From positions 299,254,558-299,318,557 of the forward strand of contig OY856409.1 of assembly GCA_963693085.1 (NCBI GenBank): 64,000 bases of DNA. The letters run 5' to 3'. Within the stretch, counting starts at the first letter, position 1; each line of letters starts with the position of its first letter. Of the stretch, positions 45,006-57,296 are shown one piece after another. Source of the stretch: Alisma plantago-aquatica. Taxonomy: Eukaryota; Streptophyta; Magnoliopsida; Alismatales; Alismataceae. The notes beneath the pieces were generated by a model. The model did not search any database and was not told the origin of the DNA. It worked only from the letters and a program-made list of their open reading frames with translations. The position numbers were made by a program, and so were the translations under genes.

Positions 45006-46940
45006 TTATAGCAGATCCCAATTCCTAACAATTATAGGAGAAAAATCAAGACAATATTTAAAAGTAAGATACATTCTCTTGATCTCAAGTGTAAGACGAT
45101 TGAAGATGACGAAAAAGTCTAAAGCACCACCACTGTCTAGCCTTTTATTACGCTCCTTCCAAATGAAGTGGACAACCCCAGTGATTTCCCAGAGTTCGAT
45201 GACTCTGGATTGCTTTGATCTTTTATCAAGGTCTGAAAGGCATTCATATAGAGAATATGAGGATCTAATGTTGAGTTTAAGTTGAGCTCGACCCCAAATG
45301 TAATTCCAATATTTACAACCCTCAAATAAATGGGCAATCAAATCATTGTGTTGGATACAAAGTAAGCATGCTGGAACAGGTGCACCCGACCATGAACTAA
45401 TCTTTTTCAAAGTAGGAAGGATATTTGTGAAAGTTGTAAAGGTGGTAAGGCTCCATCTAGGATAGTGCTTTGAGAGCCAAAGATTTCCATAAGCCGTATC
45501 GGGTGAACATTTTTGTCTTGCATTTCCCCAAAGATCATTGCCCTGCCATGCTGAGAAGGAAGTCCATAGAGCCACCATACGTCTATGGAAAGTGGTGCCA
45601 TTTCTGGAAATAGTAGACAAAGAATCACCGTACCTACAAGAAAACCATGAGCCCCATATGCATTGAGTTTGGGAGAACCTTTTAATGTGACGCAACATAT
45701 AGTAATCCGCAAGCTCATCAAGTCTCTTTAGCCCCAAACCGCCCTCATAAAGCGGATAAGCTAGTCGTGCCCAACTAGAGGGATGCATCGAGCTACCCCA
45801 AAGAAAATCGGAAAGCAGCAATTCCATCCAATGTAAGACAACAGGAGGAATGACACCCATGCACAACCAATATCTGATTAGACTCATGGAACAATGCTTT
45901 ATAAGCATAAGATGACCAACCATAGATATTTTAGAACCAGGCCATCTCTGTATCATATCCCTTAGCTTATATAAGAATTCATGAAAGTGGCGCCTCCTGA
46001 GGTTGCCACCAGCCATGGGAAAACCAAGGTACTTAGTAGGCCATGTACCTAACTGAATACCCAAGCAACTGATCAAGGCATTCTTATTACGGCAAGAAGA
46101 GGATAAGAAAATATGTGTTTTGTTCGGATTGCACTTCATACCAGATATAGAACCAAAATCAAGCAGAACCTGTTTAAGATTGGCAAGGCTACATAAGCGA
46201 CCCTCAGAGAAAATAAGAACATCATCCACAAAAAGAAGATGACTAAGAGCCTTGGTTCTGTAGATAGGATAACTTCTAATGAGTTTGTTGTCATACGCCT
46301 CCTCAAGGCATTTGCTGAAGCCTTCCATAGAAATAGCGAATAGAAGAGGAGATAATGGATCGTCTGGTCTAAGACCATTGGAGCTTTTGAAGAAACCAAC
46401 TGAAGAACCATTAAGTAAGAGAGAAAAGGATGGAGTTTAGACACATTGTTTTAGAATGGAGATAAACTTCTCATTGAACCCGAGGCCATAAAGACAATCC
46501 CAAAGGTAGGACCAACGAACAGAATCGAAAGCCTTAGTGATATCCAACTTGATGCAAGCAACGGGGGGACTGGATTTCCAGTTGAATCTAAGAGTGAACT
46601 CAGCCGCAAGAAGATAACAATCCTCAATACTCCTACCTTTAACAAAAGCACCTTGGTTAGGAGAAATAATATTTGGTAGAAGGTTAGCTAGTCGTCTTGA
46701 TATGACTTTAGCAATGATTTTATAAAGCATAGAGCAACAAGAGATAGGCCTGAAGTCAGCTGGAGATGAGACAATGTTTTTCTTGGGAATAAGAGCAAGA
46801 AAAACATGGTTGACTTGTCTAACCATGTTTCCACCTTCAAAAATCCATTGAACAACCTTAAGAAGATCATCACAAATAATGTTCTAGTTACCCCTATAGA
46901 AGTAACCATTGAAGCCATCTGGACCCGGGCTTTTGTGAGG
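45006..46940 (-). pseudogene. LINE reverse transcriptase and zinc-finger region
   Basis: One reading frame runs from about 46826 to 45006, interrupted only by TAA at 46437-46439. Motifs in order are PADFRPISCCSMLYKIIAKV, NQGAFVKGRSIEDCYLLAAE, IKLDITKAFDSVRWSYLWD (first catalytic Asp), KSSNGLRPDDPLSPLLFAIS, HLLFVDDVLIFSEG (FVDD), KYLGFPMAGG and the C-terminal zinc-finger ACLLCIQHNDLIAHLFEGC. Upstream PGPDGF-type sequence extends to about 46940. The enzyme would have performed target-primed reverse transcription. Confidence 0.92.
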
Positions 46941-47246
46941 ACCTATGCTCCACACAACATCACGAATCTCATCCAAACTCAGAATAGAGCATAACATGGC
47001 ATTATCCATCACAGAAACAAGAGGAGTTCAATCTGGAATATAAGAGTTTGAAGCAACCTGAGGCTGATTATATAGTTGTTCAAAGAACTGTACAGTGTCA
47101 TCAGCAATAGCATCATTATCCTACAAAAGATCACCATGTGGGTTAAAAAGCTCAGTTATAGAGTTAATAGCATCCCGTATCTTGACAATGGTGTGATAGA
47201 CTTTAGTGTTCCTATCACCATTAGAAAGCCACTCCATTCTACTATG

Positions 47247-47611
47247 CTACCAGAAATAGACCTCTTCAACCTTAAGAAGGAAGTCCAATCTTTCAAGGGT
47301 AAGTTTCTCAGCTTGAATAAGATCTGGATCTAGGGGGCATCTACGGACCACAGATGAGATATCATCAAGCTCCATTCTTTCTCTAGAAATAAGGTTCTTG
47401 AGGTTGACATACTGTTTGGACCAAGTCTTCAACTTCTCTTTGACATTCTTGAGTTTATGACAGAATTGAAAGAGTGGGTTGCCATTGATTTCAGTAGCCC
47501 AAGCCTCTTTAATAATATCATGACACCCTTCCCAATCCAACTAGAAATTGAGAAAATGGAAAGGTTTCTTCTTGAAAGTGATAGGTTTCATATTGATGTT
47601 AAGAGCACAGT
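47247..47611 (-). pseudogene. LINE endonuclease C-terminus and linker to RT
   Basis: The minus strand reads KPITFKKKPFHFLNF*LDWE, then FCHKLKNVKEKLKTWSKQYV and RERMELDD. It matches the plant L1 linker (KPFRFFNFW ... KLKxLKxxLKxWNK). The stop replaces a conserved Trp. The 5' side is the LTR element. Confidence 0.8.
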
Positions 47612-48499
47612 TGTAACATACCTGACCTGGGTTATACTCTAACCCTAGGTGTTTTGATTAAGAAAGGTTATTAAATGCTTAATATCATCTTGTGGAAAGT
47701 AATTAGGGCTCAAGAGGAACTTAGATAGCAATTCTAGTCCTTTTTGAAAATTGTTGAAATCAATGTTTTGTTTGTTTTGGACTAAAGTGCAAATTACCCA
47801 AGTTGAGGGGTTTAAGTGAAAATTGTGCATGATAATATGTTCCTCATGTGTTGATGTATCACGAGAGTAAAAATGATGCTGAGTTGTGGCTTATGGAAGC
47901 CTGAATACCAAGAAAGAGCTGATAAAGCAATATATGTGCATGAAAAACTAGTTTTGGTGTAATGTGCAATTTACCCAAAACCTAGGGTGCAATATGTAAA
48001 TTACCACTTCAATAAGGTCCCTAATGTTTCTTGGAATCATTTAGAGCAAAGAAAATGAGAGGGGCACCTCATTTGAATTAATTTGGAGGAGAGAGAATCT
48101 TGATATTAAAATAATCAAGATTAATGCCTAATTCAAACCCTAATTTGATTTAGGGCAAAAATAAATGTATTAATTAAAGGGCCTTCAACCAAAATTAAAA
48201 TGGTTGGATTCAGATGTGTGTGTGACGTCCTTGATCTTTGCAAGAACCATGAAAATATCCAAGGGAGTGGATAACTCACACACAATTTTATAAGAAAAAG
48301 AAATATCCACTCACATATGGATATTAATATAATATGATTTAAGGTGCTTGATTTTCTTTTCTTTAAATCATGGATAATTGAGAGGGATAAGAGGAAAACA
48401 AGATATCCTCGTCCCTAAGGAAGATGAGGGGGAAGAGGCGGCCACATTTTTGGGATTAATTGGATTTTTTGCAAAGTACATTCTCTCTCATTGAATTTT

Positions 48500-48507
48500 T
48501 ATAAAAG
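48500..48507 (+). promoter_or_regulatory. TATA box of the long LTR
   Basis: TATAAAAG preceded by TTGAATTT, 888 bp into the LTR. The 3' LTR has the same box at 56789-56796 (883 bp in). If correct, more than 5.6 kb of each LTR lies in the transcribed leader. Confidence 0.65.
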
Positions 48508-49022
48508 GACCTTTTATAAGCCAAATGAAAGGATTTTTTCGACCCCACTTCTTCTCCTTGCTTGGGGAACGACCAAGGGAGCTTGGGAGGGTCATTATAA
48601 CGACCCTCAACCTGTTTTTAAGCTTCTTTACCTTGGTTCGTCACGATTTCATGGTGGAAATCACAAATCAATGCATGATTTCTTCCTATTTCGATCTCCT
48701 CTTCAATTCTAACCATTCCTTTTCACTCAAACCTTGAGGACGAGCCTTGGGATGGTGAAAGGAGTTGAATCCACCATTTTTTCCGTGGCCATGGAGCTTT
48801 GGATCTCAATTGGAGGCGGGTTTTATAACTTGAACCCTTGATTTTGTTATTGCATTCAATTCCATACCAAATAATGATCTTTTCTACATTTACAATAATT
48901 GATTTGGTTGATGGATGCAATTACCATGGAAACCACAACAGGTTTCGTGAGTTCAGAGGTTGAAGATGATAAGCACACGCCTCTCTAAATATCTAAGGCA
49001 AACGATCTTGTTTGGGATGCTC

Positions 49023-50220
49023 AAACAGTTTGGGAGAAAACAGTTTCAAACCGTTTAGAAGCAAACAGTTTTATCATATCGCATGAGACCAAATGGTTTC
49101 AAAACCATTTGGGTGAGTTGACCAAGGGTTGACCGTTTTATAATCATGTTCCTAATTATGTTGGTTGATGACCCACCAAATTTGGTTAATTAATTCCAAA
49201 GGAATCATGCGTTGAAGGCTATTCAATTAGGCAAACCCTAATTGATTTAAGTGCTGATTTTCAACTTGATCGATTGGACTTTTTGGGTTGATTAGCCCAA
49301 ATGGTTTCAAAACCATTTGGGAATCACCCAAGACCATTTGAAGGTCTAGGGTTAAGTATGGTTTCCTATTTGAAGGTCCAAAGTTACCAAGTTACAAAGC
49401 AATCAATTGCTGATTTGTTGACCGACTCAATAGACCAAACCTTGATGAAATTTCACCAGAATCTAAGGGTTGGATGAGCCAAATGGTCTCAAGACTGTTT
49501 GGAGCTCATCCAAACGGTCTCAAGACTGTTTGGAGGTCTAGGGTTGAGTATGGTTAAGCAATTGAAGATCCAAAGATACTAAGTTGGAGTGTAATCAAAT
49601 GCTGATTTGGTGATCAATCCAATGATCAAAACCCTAATTGGTTGACTTGGATTTTGATGATGTGATGGGCAAACGGTCTCAAGACCATTTGGTGGTCATC
49701 CAAACGATCCCAAGACCATTTGTGGTTAGGTCATGACCAAATTGGAGGATGGTTCAATGGGTTCAAATTAATTAGACTCATATTGAAATATGTTAAAGGG
49801 TTATCGATTCCAAACCCTAATTTAATGGATTCAAGCCCTAATTGATAATCAATTGAGGGTTAATTGAGGGTCAAATCAGTTGAAGGTTGACCTATTAAAC
49901 TAAATTGAAGAATGAGGATAGGTCCAATTGATGATTGGTTTCATGAATTCAATGATTGAAGGAATCAACATTGGAAATCATAATCCAATTCAATTGGTTG
50001 AGATCATATTTGGTCCATGCAGTTTTGAGGAGGTTTGGACCAAACGGTCTCAAGGCCGTTTGGGACCAAATGATCCTAAACCGTTTGTGCCCATGCGGTT
50101 TCAACAGTCAAACTTGGGTAAACGATCTTCACCTACTACTTTAGCAAACAGTCTTGAGTTTGCAACTTTACCAAACAGTTTCAAACCCTTTGAACTTTGA
50201 AAGACCAAGACCGTTTGGGG
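49023..50220. repeat. Array of AAACGGTCT/AGACCGTTT palindromes, 5' LTR
   Basis: At least a dozen copies or half-copies of a unit with 11-bp arms CCAAACGGTCT and AGACCGTTTGG around two bases (CA) are spread over 1.2 kb. Many are degraded to AAATGGTTTC/ACCATTTGG forms. Examples lie near 49109, 49299, 49479, 49508, 49672 and 50040. The spacing is irregular (roughly 25-350 bp). Confidence 0.85.
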
Positions 50221-51045
50221 CTCAAGTAGTCAAGGTTGATTGAGGATTCAATTGGTTAATCCACTTGGACACCTATTGTAATTGAAGATTCAATTGGTCA
50301 ATTCAATTGGATACCTTATGAAATGAAGGTCCAATGTGATTGAATCTCTTGACAATTAATATGATGAATGATTCATTGGTCCAATGATGATTAGTAATGA
50401 TAATCAATGAAGGTGAAAAGGTTGAAACCCTTATAGTACCTAAGTGATAAGTGCCAATTAAGGGATGAATCCTAATTTCTTATAGGATCAATGACTTGGT
50501 ACACTATGTTAATCATAGTTGTATGTACTTGATTGAAAGGTTGATATGACCTAATCAAGTTGAGAAGTTGATAGCATGAATTCATACATGAATATGATTC
50601 ATGTGGTGATTAAGGGTATGATCCTTAAGTAGAGAGATCATGAAATCCTAATCATGAACATAAACCCTAATTGACAGGGCTATTGAGTTCTAACCCTAAT
50701 TCAGGGCAATTCTAAATGTAACCCTAATCTAGGGTGAGGAAATAACCCTAATCCAGGGTAATAATATGTGAAACTCCAATTTAGGGAAATGAGATGTAAA
50801 ACCCTAATTGGGATGAATAGTGAATCTCTAATTATGGATAATTGAATGAAATTCTAATGGAGATGAATTGTAGAGCCAAACTGTGGGTGACTATAGTGGA
50901 AATCCTAGTTAAGGATGATTCCATGTAAAATCCTATTCTAGGGTTATGTTATGATAAACCTTAAGTTAGAATGATGTATATGTAACTTTGATGTGGTTAT
51001 GTGATGTGAGAATCAAACTTAGGGTGATGTCATGTAATGACATGT

Positions 51046-51360
51046 AAAACCTTAGTTGAGGGTGATTCCATGAGAAACACTAGTTGAGGGTGATTCCATG
51101 AGAAATCCTAGTTGAGGGTGATTCCATGAGAAACCCTAGTTGAGGGTGATTCCATGAGAAACCCTAGTTGAGGGTGATTCCAGGAGAAAACCTAGTTGAG
51201 GGTGATTCCATGTGAAACCCTAGTTGAGGGTGATTCCATGAGAAACCCTAGTTGAGGGTGATTCCATGTGAAACCCTAATTGAGGATGATTCCATGAGAA
51301 ACCCTAGTTGAGGGTGATTCCATGTGAAACCCTAGTTGAGGGTGATTCCATGTGAAACCC
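51046..51360. repeat. 28-bp minisatellite, 11 units, 5' LTR
   Basis: Tandem units of AAACCCTAGTTGAGGGTGA plus TTCCATG(A/T)G, 28 bp long, counted as 11. Each contains the plant telomere-like AAACCCTA and its near complement GAGGGT. Units alternate between CATGAG and CATGTG variants. Some units here carry private changes (AAACACTAG, CCAGGAG, GAGGATG). Confidence 0.93.
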
Positions 51361-52985
51361 TGACTAAAGAATTAACACCACATGATGATCTAATACTATG
51401 TTATGATGAGAGGCCCTAAGAAGTGTGAAGGAATATGAGACTCTAATGTGAAGTCATAATACATAAAGCCCTAATCCTGGGCAGTATGACAATGAATCAT
51501 ATTCTAATTTTAAGTAAAGATATAAGGAAACTCTAATGATGGGATAGAAGGAATGAACTTATAAAGGTGAAACATTTCATGTGGTTGATTATATGCAACC
51601 TAATTGTAAGCAATGTCTTTACCATTTGACAAGTCCTTATCATTAAAGATAGTTGAACAATTCTAATGTGTGGCCTATGTATTATATGCTAAAGGTGAGA
51701 GTTTAGTAATGGAATGTATTATGAGGGAAATACCTTAATACGATATAAGTTGGTTAACTCAAGAGAGTTTGAAATGATGAGAAAGTGATACATCAAGATA
51801 TGATAGTTATCACATTCAATACTCCAGGGTTTATATACCTTGATATACTCTAAATCCAATGTAATTGGGTAAGAAACATATGAAGTGTTTTATGCAACTA
51901 TTACAATGAAATGTAACAAGTTGTTGCACTTTGATGAGTGTTAATTAATGTATCTTGAGAATGGGGTTAAGCCCAAATGATCAGTATGATATAGTCATAC
52001 CTTGATGAGGATGAGAAATGAACTCATACCATGAGTTGATGATCATTAATGCTATATGATGAAAGTAATGTTCTAGGATAATCAAATATGATATCCTTGA
52101 ATTCCCAGAGGTATGGAATAATGAATTAAGGGTTTGACATATATTGTGATCATGAAGTCCTAATTAATGAGAAATGGGGAACCCTAACCCTAATTTGGGT
52201 AAAGGGAATGAAAAGCCCTATTTGATAGTAAACCCTAATTCCTGGTAAAGGGATAATGGTGTTACTATTGTGTCACATGATGTGATGAATATCTTGTATG
52301 ACTGTTATCATGCCTAATAACCATACAAATATTATGAGATGATGTATATAGCTAGTTTGAGCTGTGACATTTATAAAATAAATGTTGACTAGCCTTTTGT
52401 GTGTTGATATTGTTGTTGCTTAATAAAAGTAACAAATGTGCATGGACTTTTATGAGTCATATGAGTAAGTTGTTACCTAGAAAGAAGTGACAAGGTATCT
52501 CATGGCCTTGTGAGCCAGGTGTGATGCTTGTGTAACAAGTATCATGAATGCCTTGGTCAGATGACCTGAAGGTGATAGTTACCTAATAAATGGTAATGGT
52601 ACTCAATGATGAGTTAAGGGTTTGAATACCCAGAACCATATGATTATGGTAATGAGAATGTGAAGGGATGAGAATTCCCAATTTTGAAATGAGGGACTGA
52701 GTTCCCAAGGTCATTGAAAGATTGATAAGTATCTGATGAAAGTAGTACATGTCGCTTTATAGCATTGTTTTAATAAGTCTTGTTTGAGAAACTGGCTGAT
52801 GCTAAAAGAATATGAAAATGTACTTAATTAATCAAGTGAAATCTTTTCATGTATAAGCCCTGACCATAGATCCATCATCGTTAGGAACAGGTGATGGTGA
52901 AACGGGTGCTCTGCGGCAAAACTCGGAATGCATATTTTTGAATATGTGGGGGTAATTGGGAAAATATATCCTTATGCCCCATAAG

Positions 52986-53135
52986 AATGGCTACGGGATA
53001 TGTCCTATGTACGGGATTGGTTACAAACCATACCCAAATAAGAGTATGGCTACGGGCCATGACTCTACAATATAATACTAGGCATTGGCTACGGGCCATA
53101 TCCTAAAAAGAGTATATGCTATGGGCTATAACTCT
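52986..53135. repeat. GGCTACGGG(C/A)(C/T)AT repeats, 5' LTR
   Basis: Four or five imperfect copies of ATGGCTACGGGCCAT with about 40-50 bp spacing, many with the complement-like GGCCAT pairing. The counterpart in the 3' LTR is 61329-61480. This is a common theme in long plant gypsy LTRs. Confidence 0.7.
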
Positions 53136-54152
53136 AATAGCGATGTTGCCAGTATACCCTGGAAAGCAATCTAGCAGAGACACAAGATGTCATGCATGTT
53201 ATCTTGTACTGACCGAGAAAGTTGAGGTCATGGGAATCCGAATCTTCTATTGACCTATGTATGGTACCGATTTCGACTTCGCAGTAGTCGGTTGGAGTAT
53301 GAGAGGTATACCTCATCTCCTTAGGGCATAAGTGTGTTTGTAAAATGAGATCAGCCGTATAGCATTTTTGCTTAAGGATTGAATACAGAAATTCATTGGA
53401 TGATGTTACATTTCTACTATATATCTTTAGTTCATTGATGTTATTCATATCTGTTGTATTCATTACAAGTAGATGGATGAGCTATGAGTCTACCAAGAGT
53501 AGATGCAAGGTTATCCTTGAAAAAGGAGATTACTTCACTTTGTTCATACAAGTGACTTACCTGCTGTTGATTTAATATACAAATCCTTCTGCTCAGTTTA
53601 TTTAATAAGATGCTATAACAATGTCTTAGCGGAGAGTTATATTTCCCGCTGGGGCAATTTACAATTGTCTCACCCCCGTGAGATCCAACTTTTTAGGTGG
53701 ACGTAGATAAAGATGCAGAATTCCATTGCAAGGGATGGACAACAGCTGTATCAGCAAGGACATCAGTAATATCTCAGGTGGAGATACTTCCTGTCAAGTT
53801 ATGTAGTTAGAAAGTCCTATGTGTCGTCTTTGTACTCTCAGGTCCTCGTAAGTTTTTAGTCAGTGTTTTTGGTGAATCGATATGAGGTTTTGGCTTGATG
53901 CCTCGAGATTCGTATACTGTCTGTATATAATGTTTATAATATAGTTGATGATGTAGTCTCTGAAAAGAGATGGTACATGTTATGTATGTTTGAACCAGAA
54001 TGTAATTGTTATACAATGGTTCTTGATGGGAAAGATTTCCTATGTATGGATCTCTTTGCAAAAAGTTTTAATTTTAAGTGATTTTCAGTAATCCGCTGCA
54101 AATAATTCGCTTCCGCTTAAGTTAATCTTGTTTTCACGAGACGGTCATTACA

Positions 54153-55905
54153 AATGTGGTATCAGAGCTCTAGGTTCGCTGAGTCTACAGAGACATAGGA
54201 CTAAGGTAGTAGAGTCTGTTATGATGTCATCCAGTGTATCTGATAGTGTCTTCTACTCGTATAAGAGAAGAAGAACTTAAAGATGACTGGGTCACATGAG
54301 GAGGTTGTTGCTAAAAGAAGCAATGTTGCACCAAGAAGAGGTGCATGGGAGCAGGCAAGAGAGTGACAATTGCCTGAGAATCCCCTAGCTGATCCAACTA
54401 TAATAATAAAATATTTCTTTAAGTATTACTGTTGGAGAATTTAGGGCAACATTAATGTATATAGTGGATCAAGTTTTGGCGATGTAACCTATATTACCAG
54501 TCCCAATGATGATGTTATAGATATCAACGAGATTTGTAATTAGCATCAGTTGGTTGAAGTGAAAGGAAATGATTGAACTTTCCTTACTTAGTCCTGTGAG
54601 GACTTATGTTTTGCATAGTAAAACATTACAAATGTTTTATATTGTTCTTACCTCTATAAAGAAGATGAGGTATATAAGAGATGCCTGAATGAAATTCAGG
54701 GATGTTAAGCCTTATGCTTGTGATAATATGAAAAGAAGGAGTGTGATAGCATACAAAGTGCATACCACTTGATCTCAGTATTTATATACCCTGGCCAGGT
54801 ATACAACTATTGATGATAAAGTGGGTATGGAAACTCTTAGATTGTTGTCTTTTTGATTGCTCTGATCAAGTAGTTATTCTGAGACAATCTAATGAGTATC
54901 ATGCATCAAGAATATGGAATGAATAAATGTGCCATATCCCATGCATAAGAAAGAGAAGTCTGAGATAATCTCAAATGAGCATGTTGTATGTGGAACTAAA
55001 AATGTACTCCTCATAAGATAAGAATAAGAATGAGGGAGATGAACCCTGTTCAATAATTCTGCCAGCATAATAAAGATCTTTCCCATAATGAGGAAATGGG
55101 AAATGTGATGAGATCATGAGATGATCATAAACATGCTAGATAATAATAAATAAAGGGATAATGACAATGAATCATTCTTACAAATTCCAATGCTAAAGGC
55201 AAGGAACCTAGGATGAGATAAAGAGTAAATGGTCCATGAATAGTTGAAAATACATGAATTAATAAGAGGAATATGAATCCTTGTTTTCTTTCCTTTCAGG
55301 GACATGGCAATCAAGTGGGTCTTAGGACACTTGATGTGCATAAGATAAATATGTTCATGGGATGGATACTTAGAAAAGTATCAGTTATCTTGGACTTTGG
55401 TCCTAAGATGAGGACATATGAAACAATTAATGTTCCAAGATGAAAGGAAGAAATATATATGATGTGTTTCCAACACATGTGATAGATACCAAGGTGAAAG
55501 ATTCTGGTATCTGAGAGTTATCAGATGGGTTAGGTTGGCTACCTGGAGTGGTCAACTATGAAATTAGTCTGAATATATAAAACAATATGAACATCATATG
55601 TTAGGGGTTTATGCTCTGCATAAACATGATATTAATAAAGAATGCATTATGTTTCTCTAAACAAGAAAAGTGTTATTTGACACAAAGTTGACTTTATAGT
55701 CAATGATGAGGAACAGTGGAGCATGTGCCTTGTGTGTTGATTCTATGAGAATCTTGTATAGAAACACCTTGTGCTGATCAAAGTTTGATGGTGTCTCCAT
55801 AATAAGGAGATGATATGTGAAGACTAGATAGTATGATGAATGAAATACATCTGTCTTCCTTTATCTAGATTTCGAGGACAAAATCCTTGTTAGGGGTTTA
55901 TGATT
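54153..55905 (+). other. Interior of the long-LTR element, coding capacity lost
   Basis: The primer site TGGTATCAGAGC (54157-54168) is followed by a possible gag N-terminus at 54283. That segment reads MTGSHEEVVAKRSNVAPRRG, stops at a TGA, and continues in frame with QLPENPLADPTI. Nothing else resembles protease, RT or integrase. The 3' end has the gypsy terminal signature TTCGAGGACAAAATCC. The interior is only 12% of the element. Confidence 0.7.
54157..54168 (+). other. Primer binding site of the long-LTR element
   Basis: TGGTATCAGAGC (initiator tRNA-Met type), four bases after the end of the 5' LTR. Confidence 0.93.
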
Positions 55906-57296
55906 TGTAACATCCCTGACCTAGGTTATACTCTAACCCTAGGTGTTTTGATTAAGAAAGGTGATTAAATGCTTAATCTCATCTTGTGAAAAGTAATTAG
56001 GGTTTAATAGGAACTTATATTGCAATTCTAGTCATTTTTTAACATTGTTGAAATCAATGTTTGTTTGTTTTGGACTAAAGTGCAAATTACCCAAGTTGAG
56101 GGGTTTAAGTGCAAATTGTGCATGATAATATGTTCCTCATGTGTTGATGCATCATGAGAATGAAAATGATGCTGAGGCGTGGCTTATGGAAGCCTGAATA
56201 CCAAGAAAGAGATGATAAAGCAATGTATGTGTATGAAAACCTAGTTTTGGTGTAATGTGCAATTTACCCAAAACCTAGGGTGAAATATCTAAATTACCAC
56301 TTCAACAAGGTCCCTAATGTTTCTTGGCATCATGTAGAGCAAATAAAATGGGAGGGGCGCCTCATTTGAATTAAGTTGGAGGAGAGAGAATCTTGATATT
56401 AAAATAATCAAGATTAATGCCTAATTGAAACCCTAATTTGATTTAGGGCAAAAATAAATGTATTAATTAAAGGGCCTTCAACCAAAATTATAATGGTTGG
56501 ATTAAGATGTGTGTGTGACATCCTTTAGCTTTGCAAGAACCACGAAAATATCCAAGGGAGTGGATAACCCACAATTTTATAAGAAAAAGAAATATCCACT
56601 CACATATGGATATTAATATTATGTGATTTAAGGTGCTTGATTTGCTTTTCTTTAAATCATGGATAATTGAGAGGGATAAGAGGCAAACAAGATAGCCTCG
56701 TCCCTAAGGAATATGAGGGGGAAGAGGTGGCCACATTTTTGGGATTAATTGGATTTTTTGCAAAGTACATTCTCTCTCATTGAATTTTTATAAAAGGACC
56801 TTTTATAAGCCAAATGAAAGGCTTTTTTTGATCCCACTTCTTCTCCTTGATTGGGGAACGACCAAGGGAGCTTGGGAGGGTCCAGAGGACGATCCTAAAC
56901 CTGTTGGTAAGCTTCTTGACCTTGGTTCATCACAATTTCATTGTGGAAATCACAAATCAATACATGATTTCTTCCTATTTCGGTCTCCTCTTCAATTCTA
57001 ACCATTCCTTTACAGTCAAACCTTGAGGACGAGCCTTGGGATGGTGAAAGGAGTTGAATACACCATGTTTTCTGTCGACATGGAGCTTTGGAGCTCAATT
57101 GGAGGTGGGTTTTATAACTTGAACCCTTGATTTTGTTATTGCATTCAATTTCATACCAAATAATGATCTTTTCTACATTTACAATAATTGATTTGGTTGA
57201 TGGATGCAATTACCATGGAAACCACTGCAGGTTTCATGAGTTCATAGGTTGAAGATGATAAGCACACACCTCTATAAATATCTAAGGCAAACGATC

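Larger units (their letters stand above)
47612..54152 (+). repeat. 5' LTR of the long-LTR element (6541 bp)
   Basis: It has TG...CA ends and a TATAAAAG box at 48500-48507. Next come the 24-bp palindrome array (49023-50220) and AAACCCTAAT-rich sequence (50640-51045). The 28-bp minisatellite (51046-51360), GGCTACGGGCCAT-type repeats (52986-53135) and a CACCCCC/GGGGCAATT region before the end complete it. Short ORFs inside are present in both LTRs only because the LTRs are copies. Confidence 0.93.

Noticed and set aside
44479..45285. Plus-strand ORF of 268 codons
   Set aside because: It lies antisense to the LINE RT C-terminus and RNase H, both of which have clear motifs on the minus strand.
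48491..48712. 73-codon ORF conserved at 56780-57001
   Set aside because: Again a pair of LTR copies. It begins at the TATA box itself, so it is unlikely to be transcribed with its ATG, and no domain is visible.
51046..51360. Possible CRISPR array (28-bp regular repeat)
   Set aside because: The units are directly adjacent with no spacers, and the context is a plant retrotransposon LTR. It is a minisatellite.
51046..51360. Interstitial telomere
   Set aside because: AAACCCTA occurs once per 28-bp unit and not as a 7-bp tandem, and the array is inside both LTRs of one element.
53134..53463. Minus-strand ORF of 109 codons with a similar 98-codon ORF at 61510-61806
   Set aside because: They are similar only because they lie in the two copies of the same LTR. 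The C-termini differ by premature stops, there is no recognisable domain, and the sense strand of the element is the opposite one.
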